Shown: piece after piece, positions 23,128 through 33,374 of the stretch | Layout of the letters: the number at the start of each line of letters is the position of its first letter | Numbering within the stretch: the stretch's first letter is position 1 | NCBI GenBank assembly: GCA_023376005.1 | Contig: CM042138.1 | Location: forward strand, 96,923,324-96,987,323 | Source of the DNA: Doryteuthis pealeii | Lineage: Eukaryota; Mollusca; Cephalopoda; Myopsida; Loliginidae | DNA: 64,000 nt | Reading direction: 5' to 3' | Translations under genes and position numbers: made by a program | Notes under the pieces: model-generated | Databases searched by the model: none | The model's input: only the letters and a program-made list of their open reading frames with translations | What the model was told of the DNA's origin: nothing

Positions 23128-23345
23128 ATCCAGACCTGTTGGCAGGCATTAGAATATGCTGACTGTATCCTCTGTAGAGGCATAAGACCCCACCCGCTTC
23201 AAAAAAGGGGTGTCCTGAGTATGAAATTCAACTGAATCTGTTAATGAGGCTCCATTTCTGTGTAGAGTATATCTTCATTGCCATTACTCCCAGGTCCTCC
23301 TTGACCCAGACTGGTAGTACCTGTTAGGGTTCCATCTATAAAATA
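23128..23345 (+). repeat. Repeat C, 5' half
   Basis: Begins CCTGTTGGCAGGCATTAGAA, then GCTGACTGTATCC, and ends at GTTAGGGTTCCATCTATAAA. The 3' half is missing. Confidence 0.7.
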
Positions 23346-23925
23346 AAACAGAAATTCATTCAATGTGTTTCCCCAACCCACAAAAAAAAATCTGCAGACT
23401 TTATATCTAGGGTGACACGATAATCTAAGTGCTTAGGGCACCTACAGGACTTAATCCTGCCCATCTCCACAAAAACTTAAGAGAGAAAAAAAAACATAAT
23501 AAAAACTTTTTTGAACTTGTCAAGAGATTCATCAGGTTCCGGTTCTGATGCAGACAGACCCATCCCTAAGATAGATATGGATTATCTCTTCACCAAGCCA
23601 TCCTGATAATCCCTCTCAGATATTCTGCCAAGTACTCAAGTTAAGCCAGTCATCTCAAACATCCGAGTTGAAGTAGTAACTATGCAACCCTGTCCCCTAA
23701 GGCAAAATCCACCCTGAAATCTCCACCACCCTCCTGCGAGGGCACACAATTACATCAGTACAAAAATAGACAAAACACAGAAAAACAGGAAATGTCACTT
23801 TTGTGAAGAAAGAGACAAGACTGAATGCAACAAGGGAATAAAAAAAAAAAGACACAACAGAATAGGAGCAATGATACACTAAGAACTATGCAATTAAAAA
23901 GGATTCAGTCATATAAACCACCCTC
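23346..23925. other. Intergenic, nothing recognised
   Basis: Mixed sequence of somewhat higher G+C than average, with a short minus-strand frame at 23697-23879 rich in F, S and V. No domain or repeat identified. Confidence 0.35.
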
Positions 23926-24902
23926 GGTAGGGCTTAAAATACGCTGACTGTATCCCCTGTAGAGAGGTAAGACCCCCACCCCAAATGGAGTGTCCTGGGT
24001 ATGACACTATAGTGGATGAGTCAGAGGTTACCAGTTTATGGTGGGTGTGTATTAAAGAGTTATATATATATTTAGGTAATTTACTCATCACACTATAAGA
24101 ACACATGTGTAAAGGTAGAAAAAACAAAGAACTCATACATATAACAATTAAAATGTGTATTGAAAAAAAATTTACAATAATCAAGAATACTGATCAAAGT
24201 CCTGCAGAAATGCTTTTTAAAATGTTCATGTAATAAGATATGTAGAGTTGTTGAGTTGTCTCAAACTGAGAAAGAAAGAGTTTTTGTTCAAAATCAAATC
24301 AGCAGTCAGGTTATTAAGAGAGAGAGAGAAAGATATAGTTTGTAGTACCTTCAGCAGTAGGCAAATATTTCTTAAAACGAGAGACGTGGATTTCGTTCAG
24401 GCATGCTTGATCTTTCTGACTTGTTCTTCAAAAACCTTCTCTTATATAGAGTCTAGATAGGCTCCAAAAAAGGGTCTTTTTATAAACTTCTTTTTAGGCA
24501 TGAATCTGATTGGTTGAAAATTATCATTTTTAATATTTCTATTTTTCTCTCTTTCTAGCTGCACAGGGCTGATGTGCAAAGCGTTTATTTTCATCATTTT
24601 ATTTTTGCTTTCAGAGCGATAACTTCCGGCTCACTACAACACTAAGCTACATCTGATGGAGAAGCTCCAGTTTTGGAAATCTGGGGAGTACGGAGTACCC
24701 CTTCATTGCCATTATGCCCATGTACACTCTGCTCCGAGTGGTGGTATGTACATACTGGAGTCCCATCTATGTTATTGTTTGTATTCGATAGGACCATGTA
24801 CAAAAAAAAAGAAAAAAAAAAGCTTTTAAGAAATAACTACAATTCCCTAACTTCAAGGCATAAAATAACCCTAGATGGGTTGACATGCCATTAAAATCTA
24901 TC
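23926..24902 (+). repeat. Repeat C split by a solo LTR
   Basis: The C sequence stops at GGTATGACAC (24007) and resumes at ACACTAAGCTACATCTG (24639), continuing to GTTGACATGCCATTAAAATC at 24902. The two halves join to restore the family consensus, which shows the LTR at 24008-24638 arrived later. Confidence 0.8.
24008..24638 (-). mobile_element. Solo LTR
   Basis: 631 bases bounded by TATAGTGGATG and CCGGCTCACTACA (termini TGTAGTG...CACTACA with one change), flanked by the 4-bp repeat ACAC at 24004-24007 and 24639-24642. On the minus strand a TCTATATAAGAG TATA-like box lies at 24441-24452, which suggests that orientation. No internal coding sequence is left. A 4-bp duplication favours a Gypsy-type element, but this is inference. 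Confidence 0.75.
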
Positions 24903-25014
24903 AATCATTAATGAAAGGTTGATACCAAAATGACCAATATTTGATCAGTTAGATATTTTTAATTTAAATGTTTGAATATTGTGATAATCTTAGTTGTTTT
25001 TTTTGTTTTTTAAA

Positions 25015-25110
25015 AGTGCGTTTTCATTGTTATCTGTACAACGTTTCAGCCGATGTGCCCTCCAGCCTTCTTCAGGTATTTCTTGTCGGACTCAGGAACC
25101 TTCTTGGACT
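25015..25110 (-). repeat. Repeat F with hammerhead-like core
   Basis: Minus strand 25036-25080: UAC, CTGAAGA, extra A, stem II GGCTG/CGGCT, GAAA, minimal palindromic stem III ACGT, then T and GTA closing a 3-bp stem I. All hammerhead core boxes are in order, though with the same extra base before stem II seen at 9578 and 38930. It lies head to head with the copy at 25320-25600. Confidence 0.45.
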
Positions 25111-25319
25111 TGGGAACCATCCAACTGGACACATAGCCTAGTAGATAAATGAATTAGGTTAAGCCAGTTCTAAGTGACAGTTATCTATAGACTGCAGGTT
25201 CAATCCTGGTCAAGGGCAGCAGTAACATTGAATAAGCATTAACACTTGTACCCCATTGTAATCTTGACAAGCTTAACACCTGTACCCCAGCTATGGTTAG
25301 TAGAATGAGAACAGAATAT

Positions 25320-25600
25320 CCCGTGGACTGAATAAAGGGTTAGGTTCAAAGTTCCGTGATGGCTCCTGATTACGACAAGAAGGTTCCCGAGTTCGAAAAG
25401 AAAGTTCCTGAGTCCAAGATGGTTCCCGAGTCCAAGAAGGTTCCTGAGTCTGACAAGAAATGCCTGAAGAAGGCCAGAGGGTACATCGGCCAAACATTGT
25501 ACAGATAACGATGAAGATGAGGACAATAGTCTGAATAATACAAATAATACTAATTATGAAGTCTCATCTCAAAAATTCTGAGAAATTGCATTTTCAAAGT
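25320..25600 (+). repeat. Repeat F, plus-strand partner
   Basis: Contains repeated GGTTCCCGAGT/AAGAAGGTTCC phrases, then TGCCTGAAGAAGGCCAGAGG, ATCGGCCAAACATTGTACAG, and the GATGAAGATGAGGACAATAG tail ending in CATCTCAAAAATTCTGAG. The GAAA box is mutated to CAAA. Inverted with respect to 25015-25110. Confidence 0.65.
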
Positions 25601-25694
25601 GTTACTTTAATATGTCTTCCTAAAATCATGCTTGTTTGGAAAAAAGATCTTCCGAAGCTGTTGTAGAATAAATCCTATTTTAACAAAATATGCT

Positions 25695-26375
25695 TTAGGA
25701 CTGTGTGCCAAAAAAAAAAATATATCTATTAAGAAACAAGGTAATTTATGAGGAAGTGCGTCCCGGTCCCCTGTCTCCGAAATTGCTGCCCGGTGAATTT
25801 TAAAATAACGACTCCAAGCTTTGGCGCCACATCCGTGTTACTTGAAAGAAAACAACCAACTTAGGGCGTTAAATGTATTTTAGGGGGGGGGCTCTTTTTG
25901 TCTTAATTCTTGTTTATTTATAGAAATTTGTCGTAATTCGTGTTCATTTATCATAATTTGTTGCAATTCTGGTTTATTTACCGTAATTTGTCATAATTTT
26001 TGTTTATTTATCGTAATTCTTGTATATTTATCATGATAAAAGAAAATCTTAGTATTTAATAGATAGATAGATAGATAGATATGAAGATGGATAGTTTTGA
26101 ATAGACTGAGATAGATAGATAGATAAACAATAGGTAACACCTATTTTACGCCGTGAAATTTACCTCCCCCCTATATTTAACACAATGAAACTTGCAGAAG
26201 CTTGGGATCGTTATTTTAAAATTCACCGGGCAGCAATTTCGGAGGGAGGCAGGGACCGGGATGCACTTCCTCATAAATTACCAGAAACAACTATACAAAA
26301 AATGTAAATATGAACATACAATAAATGAAATTCCCTAACCTCTTAGCATAAGATGACTCTAGACAGGGTGGTATA
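25695..26375 (+). repeat. Repeat C remnant hosting a MITE
   Basis: C-family phrases GACTGTGTGCCAAAA (25701) and AAATGAAATTCCCTAACCTC (26322-26341) flank the MITE at 25740-26282; joined they match the order in other C copies. Confidence 0.55.
25740..26282. mobile_element. Foldback MITE, family G, copy 1
   Basis: Inverted termini of about 80 bases (25740-25820 and 26199-26282) start GGTAATTTATGAGGAAGTGC. The flanks are the perfect octamer AGAAACAA at 25732-25739 and 26283-26290. The centre has a G run, CGTAATT-type repeats and (TAGA)n. No transposase. An 8-bp duplication with long termini fits Merlin, hAT or Mutator-like DNA transposons; I cannot choose. Confidence 0.85.
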
Positions 26376-26970
26376 TCCACAGGTCCTGCTAATTATTATT
26401 ATTATTCTAATTAATTTCTATATAAAATTATATATAGGATTGTTTTTGATATGTTTGAGAAATACATGATAGTATTAGAAATCAGTAGCAGCAAATAATA
26501 ATTTATTAAACCCAGTTTAGTTAAAATCATTATTCAAATTATTCCCACCATATACTATGTAATTCTTTATTTCTTAGAGATATGTAACACATATTTCAGG
26601 ATCTTAAATGCATTGATAATATGGGCCATTGCTAGTACTAATAATTTGTACACAGTTTGATGGTTTCAAGTATTTCTATTTTATACTTTATACTGATAAT
26701 GTATACACAATTACTATCTATGGCACTGGTGAGTTTTATGAGTGAGCAATAAAGTTATCCCCCTTTGAAACCATATAACTGTATAAATTATTTGTATTAA
26801 ATAGGAATACTTGATATCATATAATTGTAAATTATTTGTATTAAGAATAGTTACTTAAAGCTATAATTATTTACATAAATTATCATTAATTATTTGCAAC
26901 CTACAAATGCTCACAAAAATTGAAAAAAAAATAATTCAATCAATAAATAACCCAAAATGGATTTACATAC
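26376..26970. other. AT-rich with C-like internal pieces
   Basis: Contains ATATAACTGTA and TAGGAATACTTGATATCATA segments seen inside repeat C (26765-26825), otherwise unrecognised. Confidence 0.4.
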
Positions 26971-26974
26971 CATA

Positions 26975-27583
26975 AAACCAACCAACCAACCAACCATCCA
27001 GCCAACCAGCAAACCAACCAGCCAACCAGCCAATCAGCCAATCAGCCAAACAACCAACCATCCAACTAACCAGCCAACCAACCAACCAACCATCCAACCA
27101 GCCAGCCATCCAACCAACCAGCCAGCCAACCAGCCAACCAACCAACCAACCATCCAGCCAACCAGCAACCAGCCAACCAACAAACCAGCCAACCAACCAA
27201 CCAGACAGCCAACCAACCAGTCAATCAGCCAATCAGCCATACAACCAACCAGCCAACCAACCAACCAGCCAACCAATCAAGCCAGCCAACCAACCAGCCA
27301 ACCATCCACCCACCAACCAACCAACCATCCAGCCAACCAACCAACCAACCAACCAACCAGCCAACCAACCAACCAACCAACCATACACCCAACCAACCAG
27401 CCAATCAACCAACCAGCCCAGCCAACCAACCAACCAACCAGCCAACCAAACAACCAGCCAGCCAACCAGTCAACCAAACAATAAACCAACCAACTAATCA
27501 GTGAACCAAACAACCAACCAGCCAACTAGCCAATCAACCAACCAGCCAACCAGCCAATCAACCAACCAACCAACCAACCAAGT
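26975..27583. repeat. (CCAA)n-type tetranucleotide array
   Basis: About 600 bases built of CCAA, with frequent CCAG and CCAT variants. The 4-base unit leaves several frames open on both strands, so long Thr-Asn-Gln-Pro and Gly-Trp-Leu-Val frames appear; these are artefacts of the repeat. Confidence 0.95.
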
Positions 27584-27858
27584 GTACTTTAGTAGTATTG
27601 AGGTCAGTACAAAACATTGCTGGACTTGACAGGACTTTAGGGAACATTTTACATTCAATATCTTGTTTGTCATTTTGTTGCTTCTCATGTTTCTTAACCA
27701 ATTGCTGAATAAATAATTTTATCTGACAAACTTGGATCGGGTAAATATCAAGTTGATAATATATCTCTTATCCATTATTCTATGATTGATCCTTTCTGTA
27801 GGATCAATATGAACAGATGTTTATGTTTTATATCATTATTTGGTGCATATCGCATTCA
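27584..27858. other. Intergenic, nothing recognised
   Basis: No shared repeat or coding signal seen. Confidence 0.4.
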
Positions 27859-28020
27859 TGCATCCTGGCCTCCTGCCCTAAAAACGCTAAGCGGTGCCTG
27901 CTCAAAATCTGACCCATGCTAGTTTTGAACTCCTTAGCTGTCTGAAGACGTTTTTTTCAAAAAGTTAAGATTTTGAGCAGGCACTGCTTAGCGTTTTTTA
28001 GGGCAGGAGGCCAAGATGCA
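27859..28020. mobile_element. Foldback MITE, family I, copy 1
   Basis: Arms 27859-27910 and 27967-28020 are inverted over about 50 bases (TGCATCCTGGCCTCCTGCCC, then AACGCTAAGCGGTGCCTGCT). A ~55-base loop carries CTTAGCTGTCTGAAG. A second, one-armed copy lies at 39500-39630. Confidence 0.8.
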
Positions 28021-28149
28021 CTAATCCGCTATTTACCCAGTATTCATACTTATATTTGTTAGAAATCAGAAGTTGAATTAAATAAATAAAAAATAAACTA
28101 AAAATCTTTTAAAAAAAATAGATATCCTATTTGATAAGAATAGATTATT

Positions 28150-28580
28150 TGGTTTGGTTTGTTGGATTTTACAGCATGTCAACCCTTGTTGGGGTATTTT
28201 ATGCTGAAGACGTTTTGTTCCATCCATGCTTGATAGGTATTTCAAAATTTTTTTTAAAAACTCAATTTTTTTTAACACATTCTTTTAAAACTCATTTTTT
28301 TTCTATTTAACACATAGATGAGACCCTAAAAGATACTACCACTCTTGGTCAAAGTGGACCTGGGAGTAATGGTGATGAATGGGTACTCCACACTCTCCAG
28401 AGCTCAAAAATTGGAGCCTCACCATTAGATGCTGTTTAACATCATACCCAGGACACAAAGACCCTCAGTCACTGCCTTCTAGCACATATTTGATAAAAAT
28501 GGTTGGGGCTTATCATAACAGCAATAGGTTGGGACAATTATATAGGTGCTAGGGTTTGGCATAACCAGCTGATTGATCAG
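28150..28580 (-). repeat. Repeat C, long-tailed subtype
   Basis: Minus-strand copy. In sense it includes the CTGATCAATCAGCTGG-like and TGCTAGAAGGCAGTG phrases shared with 31340, 45219 and 62215, and ends GTTGACATGCTGTAAAATCC at 28155-28175, with an A-rich CAAACCAAACC tail. Confidence 0.7.
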
Positions 28581-29267
28581 AAGGGGTTTGAGTTGTACTG
28601 ATTAAAAATGGATATATTCTATTCTAAAATTGAAGTATTGATAATAAAAAAAGGTTGAGTTATTATTAAATGTTAAATGTATTCATTTATTATTGTTATT
28701 TAATTCACTGTAAAAAATAATTCAATCAATAAAACCACATACAAATTACATATTTAGAAAGATTATTTTCTTTTTTTTTTCTAACCAAATAAATATTTCT
28801 AAGATTGTGCTGGAAATACGCGAGAAATTTCAAGCTGAAACAATTAATTAATAAGAAATTTGGTGTTTCTTAGTTATAAGGATATCAAGGTGTATGCAAG
28901 ATTTTGAATCTGAATAACATCTCGTTTCTGAGTTATAAGTCAACATGTATATACCAAACTTTCTTTTATTTATATAGATGATATAATATGATAATATAGG
29001 AATACTTAAAACCATACAACTGTGCGCAAATTATTTCTATAATTCTGATCTATAATGACTAGTGTTCTCATTTTGGTTGTTATAGTGATAACGTCAGCCA
29101 TTGTGTCATCTTATTAGGCAACAATTCATGGAGATAGTTTGTTATACTTCTATTGTAACAGTTAATTCTTCATGCCGTAACAATGACTTTATGAATAAAA
29201 GCATTTGTTAAAGACATTTGCTTACCTGTTGGTTATGAGTTTTAGATCAGGTAATAAATGTTACATA

Positions 29268-29303
<36 letters not shown>

Positions 29304-29364
29304 AAAATGTCATTGGAAGAAAAATATATATATACTTTAATCAAGATAAAATGTATTGCTGTTA
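28581..29364. other. Intergenic, nothing recognised
   Basis: AT-rich; a (TA)n run at 29272-29301. A TAGGAATACTTAAAACCATA piece at 28998 resembles repeat C interior. No gene seen. Confidence 0.4.
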
Positions 29365-29650
29365 CAGTGATGCTGATAGCTTTTTGATTTAGTGCATCCT
29401 GGGATGCACATATTTGCTTTGAATGAGTCAAATTTATGGGTTCCAACTAAAGCTGTCTAACCCCTACCTTGTAACCTATCCTGTGTAATTCATTTCTAAG
29501 AAACTATTGAAATGTATTTACAGTTAGCATGAAATAGTGAGGGAAGAAAAGAAAAACACTGGGATGCATGGATAAGATTTTACTGTGTCCTTTTAGATTT
29601 TTGTGCAACAGGGACACAGGACGTGTACCTATCAGCATGTCTGTTGTTAT
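29365..29650 (+). repeat. Interspersed repeat, family J
   Basis: Third J copy: GTGATGCTGATAGCTTTTTG, GTGCATCCTGGGATGCAC, CACTGGGATGCATGGATAAG, CCTATCAGCATGTCTG. Confidence 0.7.
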
Positions 29651-29812
29651 ATAGTCAACACATGTTTTGATTAGGTTTTGTTTACATGTATGGAATATTG
29701 AATTTAAAATTATTTTCAATATAAAACAAATAAAAACAAAATATTGGACATGCAAACTATAGATTGTCTTCAGGACACAGCATTGTCGATTTAAAAAAAA
29801 AATTCTCTATTA

Positions 29813-30052
29813 CATTAGCTCAGTTGTTAGAGCACTTGCCTAGGAATCACAAGGTTCCTGGTTTGATACTGGCACTCGCCAACTCACCGTATAAGTAGCA
29901 CACGGATCTGTGCAGTAAAGTAAGGAGCTGATGGTAGGTATGGCACTCCACCTCAGACACAAAAATAATCTTCTTGGTCTAGCACTAGTGAAAAGGGGTT
30001 ATATTCCCTCGCTGTCTGGCTGATACCGACATTAGGCCACCCCATCAACTTT
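29813..30052 (+). repeat. tRNA-headed SINE, family A
   Basis: Head ATTAGCTCAGTTGTTAGAGC and box B-like TGGTTTGATACTGGC are both present. The body ends TAGGCCACCCCATCAACTTT before an AT run at 30053-30200. Confidence 0.85.
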
Positions 30053-30091
<39 letters not shown>

Positions 30092-30200
30092 GTATAATTA
30101 TATAATATTTATATAATTATATATTATATAATATATGTTATATGAATATTATATAATTAATTAATATTTATATGATTATATATTATATAATATAAATAGG
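30053..30200. repeat. AT microsatellite with palindromic units
   Basis: A (TA)n run at 30060-30090 followed by repeated TATATAATATTTATATAATT-type units. Confidence 0.85.
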
Positions 30201-31339
30201 AAAATAGGTAACATATTGTTAAACTTAATCAACACAACTTAATTTACATAAAATTTTTAACAAGAACAACTTAAATATTATTTTCTCCTGTATGGATAAT
30301 ATAGAAAAGATAATTAAAAATCACAATAATAAAATAATTAACAAACACACAAATGATAAAAATAACCAAAAAAAATACTATAGAAGGAAAAAAAATAGAG
30401 GGGGGAAAATAGATATTTGAGTCAACAAGTTCCTGCTGAGGGGGGACCAAAAAGAAGTGAGTCCACTATCTTCTCACAGGCCAAACTTTCTTTTGGTCAA
30501 CACAGTCTTCGTCTTCGTCTTCGACCAGCAGCTGAAAAGCTGTCGTCGTCAAAATATTTTAGCAGCTGAAAAATCGCAACTCCCATTTAGTTTTGTTTCT
30601 TTGTTGGATTAAAATCAATTTCTTTGTTGGGTCATTCACAAAGCGCTTCGTCGCTGACTGCCGTCTCATGTCCAACTGGTTCTGCTAACTGCCCAGCGCT
30701 CCACTCACTTGTTATTTATGGACACAGTCCCCCAACATCCTGAATATCTACACGCGTCCATCCAGCACCTGAATCGCATTTCTTTGCATGCGGGAGGATG
30801 CGAGTTCGATCCCGGCAGGCAAGACAAGGTCTTGCTCTTTTTTTAAAAGAGTACGGTAGTACTCGTTCTCCATCACAAATACACAGGAAAATTGCAAGTG
30901 CCAAAGCCCTGAAATGTGCCCCATAAAAGGAAAATGTTTGACTAAAGGTGTGGTCTACCTAGCATTGGTAATGTCTACACAAAAGCTAAACCTTACTAAA
31001 TATTACCTGGTTGTACAAAATCAGAATTTAAAACTAGACTAAGCTAATCACAAGCACTCGTCTTCAAATATTAAGCTAAATATGTTACAACATTAGCGAG
31101 CTATGTTTGGGACTTAAAGAATCAAAATATAACACCAATTATTAAATGGGAAATCTAAAAAAATCAAATATTTGTAGAACCATAAATGATCCATGTTTTT
31201 TGTACTTCCAAGAAAAGTTGGTGATAATTAGATTCCAAGATAAGAAAAACCTTCTTAATAGCAAAAATGAATCCCTAGGTATATGTAGGCATAAATCTGA
31301 TAAATTGCTCATGTATCATTAAGAACAATTGACCCCAAC
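30201..31339. other. Unrecognised interval with a box B-like site
   Basis: 30500-30560 has a triplicated GTCTTCGTCTTCGTCTTCG. At 30784-30812 GGATGCGAGTTCGATCCCGG resembles a tRNA T-arm, but no matching D-arm or acceptor stem was found, so it is not called a tRNA. The rest is AT-rich. Confidence 0.35.
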
Positions 31340-31960
31340 CCACTCCTCTCCTAACCCACAACAGCCCTGTTATCTGGGGCTTTAGAATACACCCACTACA
31401 CCTCTGCAGAGTGGTAAGATACCCTCAATGGGGCCATCTGTTGGCTGTGGGTGGCAACCTGTGATGCTTAAAGATGGAAAACAGGTGGCGGAGCAGTCTA
31501 TGACATGTAACACTCCATTTTGGTCCTTACTTAGGCTAGATAAGCAATCGGAGAGGCCCCTTCCAATCAATTGGCTGGTCATGTCAAGCCCTAGCACCTA
31601 TATGATTGTCCCAACCCTATTGCCCTTATGGCAACCCCAACCCTTTTTACCATATTTGTACTAGAAGGCAATTTCTGAGGGTCTTCATGTCCTGGGTATG
31701 ACGTTAAACTCTAACTGATGGTGAGATTCCAGTTCTGGAGCTCTGGGGAATGTGGAGCACACCTTCATCACTATTGCTCCCAGGTCCACTCTGACCTGGA
31801 GTGGTAGTACCTGTTAGGGTCCCATCTATGTGTTAAATAGAAAAATATGTTTATAAAAAAAATTGAGCACTCATTAAGAATGTATTTATTTCAAAACTTT
31901 GTCGGCATTAAATGACCCACTGAGGTTGATATACCATAAAACAAACCAAACCAAACCAAA
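31340..31960 (+). repeat. Repeat C, long-tailed subtype
   Basis: Starts near CCCTGTTATCTGGGGCTTTAGA, has CACCTCTGCAGAGTGGTAAG, GGGGCCATCTGTTGGCTGTG and TAGTACCTGTTAGGGTCCCA, and ends GTTGATATACCATAAAAC with a CAAACCAAACC tail. Matches 45219-45644 and 62215-62815. Confidence 0.75.
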
Positions 31961-32448
31961 CCTAACCTAACTCATAACTAAAAGCAATAGCCACAACTAG
32001 AAATATTGACCAAAAAACATTAAATCCAGTGTTAACAAACCCTCAAAGTAGTACACACAAATAAAATTAAGACAAAGAGAATAAAACAAAAAAGAGGGGG
32101 TATGAACTAGAAAATGACAGATAGAGTTATAAATTAGATTAGCCTGACGGAAGGGAATGGGTTCCTGATTGTGTTGGGTGTATAAAAAATAAAATCCATG
32201 TGTATTTTTTACATTACACAGTTTGCATATACATATTTTGCATACATACACACACACATATATATATATATATATATGCTCCCCATCCCCTAGGGTTGAG
32301 CACTCTGGGGGGATCTCGCTGACGGCCGCCAACTCAAGCGTAAAACGCAACGCTCTTCTAAGGAATGGAGCACTTTGTGACAGCCTTTACACACAAAGCG
32401 ATGTGTGTATTAAAACAGTTAAAATCCCCTTCCCATTCTGTAAGTGAA

Positions 32449-32511
32449 GACAGCCTAATGGTTAAGGTGCCGGACTGACACCCAACCGATCGGATTTCAA
32501 TTCCGGCTGTA
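32449..32511 (+). ncRNA. tRNA-like fold (tRNA-derived pseudogene or SINE head)
   Basis: ACAGCC (32450-32455) pairs with GGCTGT (32505-32510) as an acceptor-like stem. Box A-like TAATGGTTAAGG and box B-like GGATTTCAATTCC stand at tRNA-like spacing, and CGGA/TCCG forms a T-stem. It is about ten bases shorter than a normal tRNA and has no clear anticodon arm, so it is not a functional tRNA gene. Confidence 0.6.
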
Positions 32512-32532
32512 GGTAGCTTACAGAATGTCTAG

Positions 32533-32574
32533 CCACACTGAGAAGACTTGATAAGTCGAAACACGTGTCTGTGG
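32533..32574 (+). ncRNA. Type I hammerhead ribozyme-like motif
   Basis: Stem I CCACA (32533-32537) pairs with TGTGG (32570-32574). Between them are CTGAGAA (core CTGANGA with G8 changed to A), stem II GACTT/AAGTC with a GAT loop, GAA, palindromic stem III ACACGTGT, and C at the cleavage position (32569). The layout with a tiny stem III is that described for Penelope-like elements and retrozymes. The G8 change should reduce or abolish cleavage. Confidence 0.6.
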
Positions 32575-32581
32575 ATGACCC

Positions 32582-32614
<33 letters not shown>

Positions 32615-32675
32615 CATACACATATATATATTTTACATTGCATAATTTGTGTATTTTATTATGTAGTTCATATGT

Positions 32676-33181
32676 TTGTGTAGTAAAGTTGTTGCTGTTG
32701 TTGTTGTTGTTGTGTATGTGTGTATGTATGTGTGTCCATGTATATGTGTTGTTAATTTCGGTTTAGTTGTGTGTTCTGGTGTATTTGTGTGTGTGTTTTT
32801 GCGTGTCCTTATGTACGTATATCTCTGTTTATGGTTGTGTTGGGTATATTTTGAATAATGTTTGTTTTAATGCATGCATATATGCACATACATTATTTGT
32901 GTGTTCTATTATGTAGATCACATATGTCTGTGTAGTAAAGTTATTGTTGTGTGTATGTATGTGTGTGGTTAAGTTTGATTTAGTTCGGGTTTGTATTTGT
33001 CTATGAAATGTTTTTCTTTAACTAGGAGTAGAGTATAATTATCAGTTTGGTATATTGGCATCACCTTAAAATCGCCCTGATTATATTCAAAGATATGCTT
33101 CGATACATAGAGGTTTCTATTGTTGGCTAATCTAATGTTGCTTTTGCGTAGTGAAATTCTTTTATTTAGTATAATATATGT

Positions 33182-33216
<35 letters not shown>
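32676..33216. repeat. GT-rich low-complexity region
   Basis: GTTGTT, TGTATGTG and (TG)n runs (33178-33216). Two similar 60-base units repeat (TATGTAGTTCATATG at 32659 and TATGTAGATCACATATG at 32911). Frames here are low-complexity artefacts. Confidence 0.7.
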
Positions 33217-33217
<1 letters not shown>

Positions 33218-33374
33218 TAGTGCCGCTACACTTTGAGAAACAATGATGAAGACATATATATAAAAATATAATCTTGTATTTTCATTCTTCGAAGTTGGAG
33301 AGAGTTTGCACATACAATGGAACTGTTGGGAGTTGGAACAGCCAGCAAACTGCTTCTCAGACAAAATTCAGTCT

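Larger units (their letters stand above)
32279..32579 (+). mobile_element. Small tRNA-like plus hammerhead module
   Basis: A ~300-base moderately GC-rich island sits between two (TA)n arrays (32259-32278 and 32580-32615). It carries the tRNA-like fold at 32449-32511 and the hammerhead-like fold at 32533-32574, with CTCTGGGGGGATCTCGCTGA at its left. No open frame of note. Proposed to be a non-autonomous retroelement; inference only. Confidence 0.45.

Noticed and set aside
26957..27484. 175-codon frame rich in Thr, Asn, Gln and Pro, and Trp/Gly/Leu frames on the other strand
   Set aside because: All derive from the CCAA-type array; other frames are open too and there is no non-repeat coding part.
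30784..30812. tRNA T-arm-like GAGTTCGATCCCGG
   Set aside because: No acceptor stem, D-arm or box A at the right distance, so no tRNA or SINE call.
31997..33364. Frames of 117 and 131 codons with His-Thr runs
   Set aside because: Built on (TA)n, (CA)n and (TG)n arrays; no domain outside the low-complexity part.
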